A DNA stretch of 64,000 nucleotides, from NCBI RefSeq assembly GCF_050433125.1, contig NZ_JBNPXV010000001.1:62001-126000 (forward strand), in the 5' to 3' direction. Every line of letters begins with the position of its first letter. Position 1 is the first letter of the stretch. The translations under genes and the position numbers were made by a program. Shown piece by piece: positions 43,576 to 52,684 of the stretch. Below the pieces are notes generated by a model. It saw nothing but the letters and a program-made list of their open reading frames with translations. It ran no database searches and was not told the DNA's origin. The DNA is from Roseimarinus sediminis. Its GTDB lineage: Bacteria > Bacteroidota > Bacteroidia > Bacteroidales > Prolixibacteraceae.

Positions 43576-44133
43576 ATGCCCTACTTTCACGAAACAGCCT
43601 GTATCGATCAGGGAGCACAAATTGGAGAAGGCACAAAAATCTGGCATTTTTGTCATGTGATGGCTGGTGCCGTAATAGGACCCGATTGTGTATTGGGGCA
43701 GAATGTTTTTGTAGGAGGAAAGGCCCGGCTCGGAAAGGGCGTGAAGGTACAGAACAATGTAAGCATCTACGATTCGGTCATCATTGAGGATGATGTATTT
43801 TGTGGGCCCAGCTGTGTATTCACCAATGTGGTAAACCCCCGCTCGTTTGTCGAACGAAAAAACGAATACCGGGAAACCCTTGTCAAAAGGGGAGCCAGCA
43901 TTGGAGCCAATGCCACCATTGTTTGTGGGGTCAGCATTGGTGAATATGCCCTGATTGGAGCCGGGGCCGTCGTGACCCAAAATGTAAAGCCTTTTGCCCT
44001 GATGGTTGGCGTTCCTGCCCGGCAAAAAGGATGGGTAAGCAAAGCCGGAGCCGTTTTGGGTTCCGATCTGCGTTGTCCCGAAACAGGAGAACAGTATCAG
44101 CTGACCGACGATCAACTAGAAATAATTTCATGA
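43576..44133 (+). CDS. UDP-3-amino-sugar N-acetyltransferase, WbpD/WlbB-like
   Basis: A 185-aa left-handed beta-helix acetyltransferase. Hexapeptide repeats such as IGPDCVLGQNVFVGG, KVQNNVSIYDSVIIEDD and IGANATIVCGVSIGEYALIGAGAVV run from about residue 30 to 135, with the VNPRSFVERKNEY loop characteristic of WbpD/WlbB. It should acetylate the amino group added by the aminotransferase. The stop overlaps the dehydrogenase start (ATGA at 44130-44133). Confidence 0.92.
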   Translation: MPYFHETACIDQGAQIGEGTKIWHFCHVMAGAVIGPDCVLGQNVFVGGKARLGKGVKVQNNVSIYDSVIIEDDVFCGPSCVFTNVVNPRSFVERKNEYRETLVKRGASIGANATIVCGVSIGEYALIGAGAVVTQNVKPFALMVGVPARQKGWVSKAGAVLGSDLRCPETGEQYQLTDDQLEIIS

Positions 44134-45443
44134 TGGATTATAAAAAATACTTACTGGATAAAATTGAAAAATCGGAAGAAGTAGTAGGCGTAATTGGCCT
44201 GGGCTATGTTGGACTTCCACTTGCGGTCAATTTTGCCAGCGAAAAAGTAAGGGTGCTGGGCTTTGAGAAATCGGAGGAAAAAAGTCAGAAAGTAAACCGG
44301 GGTGAAAACTACATTGGCGATGTGAAGGATGCCGAACTGAAACAAGTGGTTGAACAGGGCTATCTGAAAGCAACGACCGATTTTTCACAACTGGGCAAGT
44401 GTGATGCCCTGCTGATTTGTGTTCCGACCCCGCTCGATATCTTCAAAAAGCCCGACATGAGTTACATCGAAAGTGCCTGCATCGAAATTGGCACCCACAT
44501 GAAACCGGGTACTTTTGTTTGTCTCGAAAGCACCACCTACCCCACTACCACCGAAGATTTTATACTGCCACTGATAGAACAACACGCATCGCTTAAGCAT
44601 GGCGATGATTTTTGGCTGGCCTTTTCGCCCGAACGGGTCGATCCGGGCAACAAGCAATACCTTACCCGAAACACACCCAAGGTACTGGGAGCCATGACGC
44701 CCGACGGACTTGAAATTGGCAGGAAAATTTATGCCAAGGCCATCGACCATATCCATGCGGTGAGTTCACCTCGGGTGGCCGAAATGGTGAAAATACTCGA
44801 AAACACCTACCGGCTCATCAACATCAGTCTGATTAACGAACTGGCACTTCTGGCCGGAAAAATGGACATCAACATCTGGGAAGTGATCGATGCAGCCAAA
44901 ACCAAGCCCTATGGCTTTCAGGCTTTTTATCCCGGCCCGGGAATCGGCGGACATTGCATCCCGCTCGATCCCTTCTACCTGGAGCACATTGCCAAAAAGT
45001 TCGGTTTCGACCTTAGCATGATCCACACTGCCGGCCACATCAACAACATGATGGCCCACCGCATGACCATCAAAATCAACTCGGCACTCAACCGCCACAA
45101 AAAGCCGGTCAACGGCAGTAATATTTTGTTCTTGGGTGTGGCCTACAAACCCAACATTGCCGATGAAAGAGAATCGCCGGCCCTGAAAATTATGGATGAG
45201 GTAGACAAAAAAGGCGGCATGGTGAGCTATTACGATCCCTTCATTCCAAAAGTGACCACCGACGAAGGAAGAAAATACACTTCGGAAGTGTATTCGGCTG
45301 ATTTACTCAGCAAGGCCGATTGTGTAGTACTTTGCACCAATCACGATGCTTTCGATGTGAACTTCATTCAGGAACATTCAAAATTAATTGTCGATTTACG
45401 AAACATGATTGAAACACCTTCGGAGAAGGTTTATAAACTATAA
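44130..45443 (+). CDS. UDP-N-acetyl-D-glucosamine 6-dehydrogenase, WbpA-like
   Basis: A 437-aa NAD-dependent nucleotide-sugar dehydrogenase. The Rossmann motif VIGLGYVGLPLAVNF is at about residues 20-34, ESTTYPTTTE near 130, the active-site Cys in GPGIGGHCIPLDPFYL near 275, and the GVAYKPNIADERESPA block near 345. It oxidises UDP-GlcNAc at C6, the first step of the Wbp route. The frame is open back to 44031 inside the acetyltransferase gene, but the ATGA coupling at 44130 fixes the start. Confidence 0.94.
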   Translation: MMDYKKYLLDKIEKSEEVVGVIGLGYVGLPLAVNFASEKVRVLGFEKSEEKSQKVNRGENYIGDVKDAELKQVVEQGYLKATTDFSQLGKCDALLICVPTPLDIFKKPDMSYIESACIEIGTHMKPGTFVCLESTTYPTTTEDFILPLIEQHASLKHGDDFWLAFSPERVDPGNKQYLTRNTPKVLGAMTPDGLEIGRKIYAKAIDHIHAVSSPRVAEMVKILENTYRLINISLINELALLAGKMDINIWEVIDAAKTKPYGFQAFYPGPGIGGHCIPLDPFYLEHIAKKFGFDLSMIHTAGHINNMMAHRMTIKINSALNRHKKPVNGSNILFLGVAYKPNIADERESPALKIMDEVDKKGGMVSYYDPFIPKVTTDEGRKYTSEVYSADLLSKADCVVLCTNHDAFDVNFIQEHSKLIVDLRNMIETPSEKVYKL

Positions 45444-45466
45444 TGAAGCACAGAGTGTTTTTTTAG

Positions 45467-45474
45467 TACCTTTG
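45467..45474 (+). promoter_or_regulatory. -7 promoter box for the UPF0175/DUF3368 pair
   Basis: TACCTTTG, full match to TAnnTTTG, 26-33 bp before the first gene of the pair. It indicates that the pair has its own promoter inside the polysaccharide locus. Confidence 0.5.
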
Positions 45475-45499
45475 AATAGCTAGTCAGTTAATACCAAAT

Positions 45500-45727
45500 A
45501 TGAGACAGTTAATAATAGACATACCAGAAAATCTTCAATTAAATGAGAAGGAAACAAAACGCTTCCTTGCTGCAAAAATGTTTGAATCGGGGAAATTATC
45601 GCTTGGACAAGCTGCTGAATTAGCCAATTTGTCGATAATCGCCTTTGCCGAAATTTTAGCTGACTACAACGTTTCTCTAGTTAACTATACCTTATCTGAT
45701 GTAAAACGAGATGCCCAACAGTTCTAG
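45500..45727 (+). CDS. UPF0175 family protein, likely antitoxin
   Basis: A 75-aa protein of the UPF0175 family. Short beta start IIDIPENLQLNEKE, then AAKMFESGKLSLGQAAELANLSIIAFAEILADYNV, which reads as a helix-turn-helix DNA-binding unit. UPF0175 proteins are commonly encoded ahead of DUF3368 PIN-like proteins and are predicted antitoxins. The stop overlaps the next start by 17 bp. AT-rich compared with the wbp-like genes around it, so probably acquired. Confidence 0.85.
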   Translation: MRQLIIDIPENLQLNEKETKRFLAAKMFESGKLSLGQAAELANLSIIAFAEILADYNVSLVNYTLSDVKRDAQQF

Positions 45728-46175
45728 AACCATTATTTCAGATACGAGTTGTTTGATCATCTTATCAAAAATTAATGAGTTTGAACTTCTTAAAAAAAGT
45801 GCAAATAGAATTTTAGTGACAAATACTATTGCAAAAGAATTCAAGCACCCCTTACCCGAATGGATAAAAGTTAGAGAGCCTGCAGGTCGTCATTACCAAA
45901 AAATATTAGAGCTTGACGTTCACGCCGGAGAGGCAAGTGCGATTGCATTATCTTTAGAAATAGATAATTCTATTCTCTTAATTGATGATTTAAAAGCCAG
46001 AAAGATTGCAGAAAAATTATCTTTGAAATTTTCCGGGACGTTGGGCCTAATTTTAAATGCAAAACAAAAAGGAATTATAAGGAGCATTAAACCAATCCTC
46101 GATATAATCAAAACCACAAATTTCAGGTTTGACCATAAACTACTAGATTCGATTTTAGAAGAAGCAAATGAATAA
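45711..46175 (+). CDS. DUF3368 PIN-domain-like protein, likely toxin
   Basis: A 154-aa PIN-like protein of the DUF3368 family. The acidic residues expected of the metal site are visible in IISDTSCLI (residues 8-16), VHAGEASAIAL near residue 66-76 and ILLIDDLKARKIAE near residue 88-101. It would act as a ribonuclease if the family prediction holds. It overlaps the UPF0175 gene and is not coupled to the oxidoreductase that follows at 46197. AT-rich. Confidence 0.85.
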   Translation: MPNSSRTIISDTSCLIILSKINEFELLKKSANRILVTNTIAKEFKHPLPEWIKVREPAGRHYQKILELDVHAGEASAIALSLEIDNSILLIDDLKARKIAEKLSLKFSGTLGLILNAKQKGIIRSIKPILDIIKTTNFRFDHKLLDSILEEANE

Positions 46176-46196
46176 CACGCTCAGAATTTATAAACC

Positions 46197-47135
46197 ATGA
46201 CCAATTTTGCCCTGGTAGGTGCGGCCGGTTACATTGCCGAGCGGCACATGCGAGCCATAAAAGAAACAAACAACAGGATTTTAGCTGCAACCGATGCCTT
46301 TGATGTAATGGGCCGTATGGACAGCTTTTTCCCCGACGCGGAATTTTTTCTCGACTTTAATGCCTTCGAGCAACACATCGCTTCGCTGAGAACCACCCCA
46401 ACGCCCATCGATTACTACAGCATCTGTTCGCCCAACTACCTGCATGCCGGGCACATCATGTCGGCACTCGGTCATGGCGCCAATGCCATCTGTGAAAAGC
46501 CGCTGGTGTTGTATCCGCACGAAATTGAAATGCTTGCGAAGGCAGAAAAAGAAAGTGGGAGAAAGGTATACAACATCTTACAACTGCGACTGCATCAAAC
46601 CATTATCGATCTGAAGAAGAAGATTGAAAATGGTGCCGCCGGTAAGATCTACGATATCGATTTGAGTTACATTACCTCGCGCGGAAAGTGGTATTATAAA
46701 AGCTGGAAAGGCGATGTGGAAAAATCGGGAGGGGTAGCTACCAACATTGGCATTCACTTTTTTGACATGCTTATGTGGATTTTTGGCGAAGTGCAGGAAA
46801 ATACCGTTCACCTTTACGATGCCGATAAGGCAGCCGGCTTCATCCGGCTTGAAAATGCCCGGGTACGCTGGTACCTGAGCCTCGACTATAACGACATCCC
46901 GGCAAAAGCCAGGGATAAAGGAATGCGCACCTATCGTTCCATCACCATCGAAAACGAAGAAATTGAATTCAGCGGCGGTTTTACCGACCTGCATACTTCA
47001 AGCTACCAGCACGTACTCGATGGAAAGGGCTTCGGACTTGAAGAAGCAAAAAAGAGCATCATCCTGACCGATCAGATCAGGAATGCTCCTCGTGTTGGAC
47101 TGAAGGGCGACTATCACCCTTTCCTGAAAAAGTAA
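46197..47135 (+). CDS. Gfo/Idh/MocA family UDP-sugar 3-dehydrogenase, WbpB/WlbA-like
   Basis: A 312-aa NAD(H)-dependent oxidoreductase. It begins MTNFALVGAAGYIAERHMRAI with the GxxGxI nucleotide loop, contains YSICSPNYLHAGHIMSAL and GANAICEKPLVL near residues 80-110, and GGVATNIGIHFFDMLMW near 180, the Lys-Pro and Gly-x-x-His marks of WlbA/WbpB. It oxidises C3 of UDP-GlcNAc acid, feeding the aminotransferase. It lies beyond the toxin-antitoxin pair but is otherwise the missing member of the wbpA-E-D set. Confidence 0.92.
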   Translation: MTNFALVGAAGYIAERHMRAIKETNNRILAATDAFDVMGRMDSFFPDAEFFLDFNAFEQHIASLRTTPTPIDYYSICSPNYLHAGHIMSALGHGANAICEKPLVLYPHEIEMLAKAEKESGRKVYNILQLRLHQTIIDLKKKIENGAAGKIYDIDLSYITSRGKWYYKSWKGDVEKSGGVATNIGIHFFDMLMWIFGEVQENTVHLYDADKAAGFIRLENARVRWYLSLDYNDIPAKARDKGMRTYRSITIENEEIEFSGGFTDLHTSSYQHVLDGKGFGLEEAKKSIILTDQIRNAPRVGLKGDYHPFLKK

Positions 47136-47149
47136 GCGGCAAGCTACGA

Positions 47150-47437
47150 TCAGGCGGCTATCTTTCCCAGCTTTTGGTAGGCATTGTCGCAACCGGCCAA
47201 CAGGTCCTCGATGATCTTACGGTAGTGTTTCTTAACCAGTTTGGGATCATCCTTTCCGTCGGGATGATTGCTGCGATCGATGAGTTGGTTATGCAGTTCG
47301 GTCAGTTCGATAATCACATCGAGCACTGCTTTCTGATCGGCTTCCTTCTCCTGCTTTCCGGCAACATCGAGTGCATCCGAAATCACCTGCTCAATCAGCA
47401 GGGTGATGTCTTTTTTCAAGTCTCTTTTACTAGCCAT
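47150..47437 (-). CDS. conserved hypothetical helical protein
   Basis: A 95-aa soluble, strongly helical protein: KKDITLLIEQVISDALDVAG, then LDVIIELTELHNQLIDR, a short Asp/Gly/Lys linker and KKHYRKIIEDLLAGCDNAYQKLGKI. No signal peptide. I recall similar short proteins in other Bacteroidota but no named family. It converges on the oxidoreductase 14 bp away and follows a gap of about 67 bp after the exported protein gene. Confidence 0.75.
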   Translation of the reverse strand: MASKRDLKKDITLLIEQVISDALDVAGKQEKEADQKAVLDVIIELTELHNQLIDRSNHPDGKDDPKLVKKHYRKIIEDLLAGCDNAYQKLGKIAA

Positions 47438-47504
47438 GACTGGTATTTTTTGTTTGTTTAAATATAGGGAAATATTGCCTGTGATCGGCTGTTGCTCAAA
47501 AAAA

Positions 47505-47978
47505 TTAATTCAGATTGAACGCCAGACCACCCAACAGGTAAGCCACACCGGTACCCGCTTCGGCAAATAAGCGAACCTTGCTGTTTAAGGGATAGCTGGC
47601 ACCCAAAACCAACCCGGGTTCCATGGCAGTAACATTATCATGGTCTTCAAGCTGAACAATTACATAGCTAATGCCAAAATTGCTTCCAATGTAGGTATCC
47701 ATTTTGTCGATAAGCGGATAGTGAAAAGTAACACGGGCCCCCATACTGCTTTTAAAATCGTTGTTCTTTATGCCCATACTCACGTAGGGACCAACACCTA
47801 TAACCCCGAAATCGGCAATTCCATCAATGATGCCAATGTCGAGTGTCACCGCCGTAGCGATATTTGAGTGAAGCCCGGCTCCCAGGGTGAGGCGCTGATC
47901 TCCTTTAAAAAAAACCTGATCCTGGGCATAAGTGCCAAGCGATAACAACAGTAACAACGCAACAATGATCTTCTTCAT
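47505..47978 (-). CDS. exported outer-membrane beta-barrel-like protein
   Basis: A 157-aa protein with signal peptide MKKIIVALLLLLSLGTYAQ. After it come alternating strands rich in Gly and aromatics: LTLGAGLHSNIATAVTLDIG, GVGPYVSMGIK, SSMGARVTFHYPLI and FAEAGTGVAYLLGGLAFNLN, ending in Asn. This fits a small outer-membrane beta barrel. Function unknown. A well-spaced promoter lies 34 bp upstream. Confidence 0.8.
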   Translation of the reverse strand: MKKIIVALLLLLSLGTYAQDQVFFKGDQRLTLGAGLHSNIATAVTLDIGIIDGIADFGVIGVGPYVSMGIKNNDFKSSMGARVTFHYPLIDKMDTYIGSNFGISYVIVQLEDHDNVTAMEPGLVLGASYPLNSKVRLFAEAGTGVAYLLGGLAFNLN

Positions 47979-48011
47979 ACAAGACTGAATGTGAATTGAT
48001 AAATTTCACTG

Positions 48012-48041
48012 CAAAACTACATATTATTCCTTCGCATACAA
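48012..48041 (-). promoter_or_regulatory. promoter of the small beta-barrel gene
   Basis: Minus-strand TTG (48039-48041) is followed after 19 nt by TAGTTTTG (48012-48019), matching the -33/-7 consensus of this phylum. It is 34 bp upstream of the ATG at 47978. Confidence 0.65.
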
Positions 48042-48066
48042 GTACCGGCTTGCTGTTGAACGGCTA

Positions 48067-48966
48067 TTAAAAGGTGTCGATTCGCCATAACTGTTGTTTG
48101 AAATTTTCGGTTTTCTCACACGAAATCAACAGTTTCCCTCCGGGGCTATAACAAATACCTTCGGTTTGTGCATTGTACAAACCACTCAGTTTCTGCTTAC
48201 GTGCATTGGTGAAAAAATGCTTCCCCGAAATATCAAAACTCCATACATAAGATTGATAGTCGTAATAACCAACAAGTGCAAGGGTTGAATCAGACGAAAT
48301 ATCGGCACCGGTAACAAGTGCGCCGATTTCAAAACTATCAATGACCTCACTCATATATTCACCCGGAATTTTAGGGAAACCATACACCTTGGTCTTGAAA
48401 TCCTTCCAGTCTTTGGTAAAAACATAAAGTGAATCGCCCCAGGCAACCAGAGCTTCACAATCGAAGGGATGCAGCCTGTAAGGAGGATTAAAATCAACCC
48501 TGTCGGCATATTCAAACGCAATGACCCCTGCCTCGACTGTCGATTCAACATCCTTGCTGATCTCGTCCTTGCGAATCTTTAAAATTTTCAGATCGCTGCG
48601 TGTACCGGCATTGTTTCCGGTTTCTGCAATGTAAATGTATTCCTGATCCTGGGTAATGTCTTCCCAATCGGTATTCTCAGCATTTTTGATGAGCACTGTT
48701 TTTAGCACCCTGCCACTCAGGGTATCCACCGCGTACAGTTCATTTTTCCCACCACTGTCGTTAAAGGTCCAAAGCATTTCATTCCAGAAGATAATGCCCG
48801 AGTTTTCATTCACCGAATGATCAAGCAGCGCAACTTCCCCCGGCTGTATACTGTCTGTATGCACTTCACCGATGGCTGCACTTTTAGCACCCCGTTTACA
48901 GCCGGCTGCTGCGGCCAGTGCACAGAACAAAACAAACATCAGAATAACAGAGTGATAACGCTTCAT
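48067..48966 (-). CDS. lipoprotein with predicted beta-propeller fold
   Basis: A 299-aa protein with lipoprotein signal ending AAAAGC (Cys at about residue 23). The body has repeated strand-turn units such as SGIIFWNEMLWTFNDSGG, KNAENTDWEDITQDQEYIYIAETGNN, FDCEALVAWGDSLYVFTKDW and ISSDSTLALVGYYDYQSYVW, spaced by about 45 residues, as in a beta-propeller. The Glu/Asp-rich blocks ENSG and DTGNN resemble those of esterase-like/SdiA-regulated propellers. Function unknown. Confidence 0.75.
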   Translation of the reverse strand: MKRYHSVILMFVLFCALAAAAGCKRGAKSAAIGEVHTDSIQPGEVALLDHSVNENSGIIFWNEMLWTFNDSGGKNELYAVDTLSGRVLKTVLIKNAENTDWEDITQDQEYIYIAETGNNAGTRSDLKILKIRKDEISKDVESTVEAGVIAFEYADRVDFNPPYRLHPFDCEALVAWGDSLYVFTKDWKDFKTKVYGFPKIPGEYMSEVIDSFEIGALVTGADISSDSTLALVGYYDYQSYVWSFDISGKHFFTNARKQKLSGLYNAQTEGICYSPGGKLLISCEKTENFKQQLWRIDTF

Positions 48967-49132
48967 TGAATTGAAAAATAATTTTTGAGCAAATTAATGT
49001 TTTTTTCCACGTCATTTTCTACCTGCTAAAATCTTCTTTCAGAAAATAGTGCAGATCATGTTTCCTTATTAACTTCGGGATAACGCGAAGGCAAAAAAAC
49101 CAATTCTGCACCCATTCACAAATGACTTTTTA

Positions 49133-49140
49133 TATATTTG
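49133..49140 (+). promoter_or_regulatory. -7 promoter box for ileS
   Basis: TATATTTG, full match to TAnnTTTG, 33-40 bp upstream of ATG 49173. No well-placed -33 TTTG. Confidence 0.5.
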
Positions 49141-49172
49141 TACACTTTTTAAAAATCAGGCTTTTGCACGTT

Positions 49173-52100
49173 ATGACGAACAAGTTCAAAGAATACAAAT
49201 CGTTCGATTTATCACAGATCAACAAGGAGATTCAGCATCGTTGGGAAAACGATGACACCTTTCATAAAAGCATGAGTACCCGTAAGGGCCAACCCACCTT
49301 TGTATTTTACGAAGGACCGCCATCGGCCAACGGGATGCCTGGCATTCATCATGTAATGGCCCGTGCCATCAAGGATATTTTTTGCCGTTACAAAACCATG
49401 CAGGGCTTTCTGGTAAAGCGCAAGGCCGGCTGGGATACCCATGGCCTGCCCGTTGAACTGGGCGTTGAGAAAAAACTGGGAATTACCAAGGAAGACATTG
49501 GAAAAAGCATTACGGTGGCCGAATACAATGCTGCCTGTCGCACCGAGGTGATGAAATATACCAGGGAATGGGAAGAGCTGACCCGCCGTATGGGCTACTG
49601 GGTCAACATGGACGATCCCTACATTACTTACGACAACCGCTACATCGAAACCCTTTGGTTCTTGCTTAAGAAAATTTACGATAAGGGATTGCTTTATAAG
49701 GGCTATACCATCCAGCCCTATTCGCCGGCTGCCGGTACCGGACTCAGCTCCCACGAGCTGAACCAGCCAGGTTGTTACCGCGATGTGAAAGATACTACTG
49801 CCACGGCACAGTTTAAAGTGATCAGAAATGAGGTGTCGGAGAAATTGTTCGGGAACATTGAAAGTGACCTGTATTTTCTGGCCTGGACCACTACGCCCTG
49901 GACCCTTCCTTCGAACACCGCTCTGGCAGTAGGCCCGAAAATCACCTATGTACAAGTACAGACCTTCAATCCATATACCGGGAAACCCATGGTGGCTATA
50001 CTGGCCAAAGACCTGCTTTACAGCTACTTTAATCCCAAGCATGCCGAAGTAAGCTTTGATGATTATCAGCCGGGCGACAAGGCCGTTCCCTTTAAAATTC
50101 TAAACGAATACAATGGAACGGAACTGCTTGGAATCAGCTACGAACAGCTAATTCCTTTTGTAAAGCCCGAAGGCGATGCTTTCAGGGTAATTCCGGGCGA
50201 CTATGTCACCACCGAAGACGGAACCGGCATTGTGCACATTGCGCCCACCTTTGGTGCCGACGACGACCGTGTTGCCAAACAGGCCGGCATTGTGCCACTG
50301 ATTCTGGTCGACAAAGAAGGCAAACGACAGGCCATGGTCGACCGCACCGGTAAATTCTACCACATTGAAGACCTGGACGAAAACTGGGCCAAAACCTATG
50401 TTAATGAAACCGTTTACCGCGATTTTGCAGGCCGTTACGTAAAGAATGCCTACGATGATACCCTGAGCGAAAACGACCCGACCCTCGACATCGATCTGTC
50501 GGTGATGCTGAAAAAAGAAAACAAAGCCTTCAGGGTCGAGAAGCACGAGCACAATTACCCACACTGCTGGAGAACCGATAAACCGGTACTCTATTATCCG
50601 CTCGACTCCTGGTTCATCAAAACCACGGCCATCAAAGACCGCATGATTGAGCTCAACAAAACCATCAACTGGAAACCTGCCAGCACTGGCACCGGACGTT
50701 TTGGCAACTGGCTCGAAAACCTGGTCGACTGGAACCTGTCGCGTTCACGCTACTGGGGAACGCCACTCCCGATTTGGCGTACCGAAGATGGAAGTGAAGA
50801 AATATGCATCGGTTCGGCCGAAGAACTCATGAACGAGATCAACAAGTCCATCGAAGCCGGCTTCATGGATAAAAACCCGTATGAAGGTTTCAAAGTGGGC
50901 GATCATTCAAAAGAAAATTACGACATCATTGACCTGCACCGGCCCTATGTCGACGACATCGTTCTCGTGTCGGCCAAAGGAGAAAAAATGTTCCGCGAAA
51001 CCGACCTGATTGATGTTTGGTTCGATTCAGGCGCCATGCCCTACGCCCAATTGCATTATCCTTTCACCGATCAGACCCCGCCAGTGGGAGGAGCTGATTT
51101 TATTGCCGAAGGAGTGGATCAAACCAGAGGATGGTTTTTCACCCTGCATGCCATAGGAGCAATGATTGATGACAATACCGCCTTCAAAAACATCATTTCA
51201 AACGGCCTGGTACTCGACAAGAACGGCAACAAAATGAGCAAGCGCCTGGGCAATGCGGTCGATCCTTTCGAAACCATCGAAAAATTCGGCTCCGACCCGC
51301 TGCGTTGGTACATGATTACCAATGCCCAGCCATGGGACAACCTGAAATTCGACGTTTCGGGAATTGATGAAGCACGCCGCAAATTTTTCGGAACCTTGTA
51401 CAACAGCTATAGCTTCTTCGCCCTGTATGCCAACATCGACGGCTTCACCTATGCCGAAGAAGAAGTGCCCATTAAGCAGCGCCCTGAAATCGACCGCTGG
51501 ATCCTGTCGCTCCTCAACAGTTTAATAAAAGAAGTTACCGAATGCTACGAAGGCTATGAGCCAACCCGTGCAGGCCGTGCCATTTCCGATTTTGTGACCG
51601 AGAACCTGAGTAACTGGTTTGTTCGTTTGAGCCGTAAACGTTACTGGGGTGGCGAAATGACTACTGACAAACTTTCGGCTTATCAAACCCTTTATACCTG
51701 TCTGGCCACGGTGGCCAAACTGGCAGCACCCATTGCCCCCTTCTACAGCGACCAGCTGTATTCCGACCTCAACAAGGTAAGTTGCCGTGAAAGCGACCAG
51801 AGTGTTCATCTGAGCAGCTTCCCTTCGTACGACGAAAAGCTGATCGACCGCGACCTGGAAGAACGCATGGCACTGGCTCAGAAAGTATCAAGCATGGTGC
51901 TGGGCCTGCGACGCAAGGAGAAGCTAAAGGTGCGGCAGCCCCTGGCCAAAATCATGGTACCCGTTCTCAATCCCAAATTTGGCGAACAGCTCAAGGCAGT
52001 TGAGAACATCATTCTTTCCGAAATTAACGTAAAGGAAATTGAATACCTTACCGATACGGCCGGAGTCATCAAGAAGAAGATCAAACCCAACTTTAAAACC

Positions 52101-52598
52101 CTGGGGCCCAAATACGGCAAGCAGATGAAACAGGTAGCTGCTGCCATTGCCTTGCTGAACCAGGATGACATTGCACGATTTGAAAACGATCAGCAATACA
52201 CCATCGAAATCGAAGGAAACAGCATCGTGCTTGAACTGGCAGATGTTGAAATTCTTTCGGAAGACATTCCGGGCTGGACGGTTGCCACCGAAGGCCAGGT
52301 AACGGTTGCCCTCGACATTGAGTTAAGTGATGATTTACGTCATGAAGGAATTGCCCGGGAATTTGTAAATCGTATTCAGAACATTAGAAAAGAAAGCAAC
52401 TTTGAAATCACCGATAAGATCGAAGTGAAGATTCAAAAACACGATTTGTTGAACGAGGCCCTGCAAAAGCACGCCGATTACATTAGCACCCAAACACTTG
52501 CCAACTCACTGGAACTGATTGATAAACTGGAAACAGGAAGTGCCAGAGAAATTGACATTGATGATGTAAGTACCTTAATCGAAGTTAGCCGCTCATAA
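49173..52598 (+). CDS. ileS: isoleucyl-tRNA synthetase
   Basis: Charges tRNA-Ile. The protein from ATG 49173 is 1141 aa. The HIGH counterpart is PSANGMPGIHH at about residues 50-60, the editing domain holds the GTGIVHIAPTFGADD block near residue 360, and the KMSKS loop is NGNKMSKRLGNAVDP near 690. The C-terminal anticodon domain follows and ends in EVSRS. The form with PGIHH and a long C-terminus is the IleS2-like type. The frame is open back to 49122 but the -7 box there excludes an earlier start. Single gene, then dksA-like 86 bp later. Confidence 0.96.
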   Translation: MTNKFKEYKSFDLSQINKEIQHRWENDDTFHKSMSTRKGQPTFVFYEGPPSANGMPGIHHVMARAIKDIFCRYKTMQGFLVKRKAGWDTHGLPVELGVEKKLGITKEDIGKSITVAEYNAACRTEVMKYTREWEELTRRMGYWVNMDDPYITYDNRYIETLWFLLKKIYDKGLLYKGYTIQPYSPAAGTGLSSHELNQPGCYRDVKDTTATAQFKVIRNEVSEKLFGNIESDLYFLAWTTTPWTLPSNTALAVGPKITYVQVQTFNPYTGKPMVAILAKDLLYSYFNPKHAEVSFDDYQPGDKAVPFKILNEYNGTELLGISYEQLIPFVKPEGDAFRVIPGDYVTTEDGTGIVHIAPTFGADDDRVAKQAGIVPLILVDKEGKRQAMVDRTGKFYHIEDLDENWAKTYVNETVYRDFAGRYVKNAYDDTLSENDPTLDIDLSVMLKKENKAFRVEKHEHNYPHCWRTDKPVLYYPLDSWFIKTTAIKDRMIELNKTINWKPASTGTGRFGNWLENLVDWNLSRSRYWGTPLPIWRTEDGSEEICIGSAEELMNEINKSIEAGFMDKNPYEGFKVGDHSKENYDIIDLHRPYVDDIVLVSAKGEKMFRETDLIDVWFDSGAMPYAQLHYPFTDQTPPVGGADFIAEGVDQTRGWFFTLHAIGAMIDDNTAFKNIISNGLVLDKNGNKMSKRLGNAVDPFETIEKFGSDPLRWYMITNAQPWDNLKFDVSGIDEARRKFFGTLYNSYSFFALYANIDGFTYAEEEVPIKQRPEIDRWILSLLNSLIKEVTECYEGYEPTRAGRAISDFVTENLSNWFVRLSRKRYWGGEMTTDKLSAYQTLYTCLATVAKLAAPIAPFYSDQLYSDLNKVSCRESDQSVHLSSFPSYDEKLIDRDLEERMALAQKVSSMVLGLRRKEKLKVRQPLAKIMVPVLNPKFGEQLKAVENIILSEINVKEIEYLTDTAGVIKKKIKPNFKTLGPKYGKQMKQVAAAIALLNQDDIARFENDQQYTIEIEGNSIVLELADVEILSEDIPGWTVATEGQVTVALDIELSDDLRHEGIAREFVNRIQNIRKESNFEITDKIEVKIQKHDLLNEALQKHADYISTQTLANSLELIDKLETGSAREIDIDDVSTLIEVSRS

Positions 52599-52684
52599 GA
52601 TTGAACAAGGCTCAAACTTCGATACAATATTTTTGTTACATTTGGTAAATTTTATCGAAAAACAGCAATCCAAAACCTAAAAAT

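Noticed and set aside
44031..44129. N-terminal extension of the WbpA-like dehydrogenase
   Set aside because: The extra 33 residues are a shadow of the acetyltransferase gene in another frame; ATGA coupling at 44130 gives the usual N-terminus.
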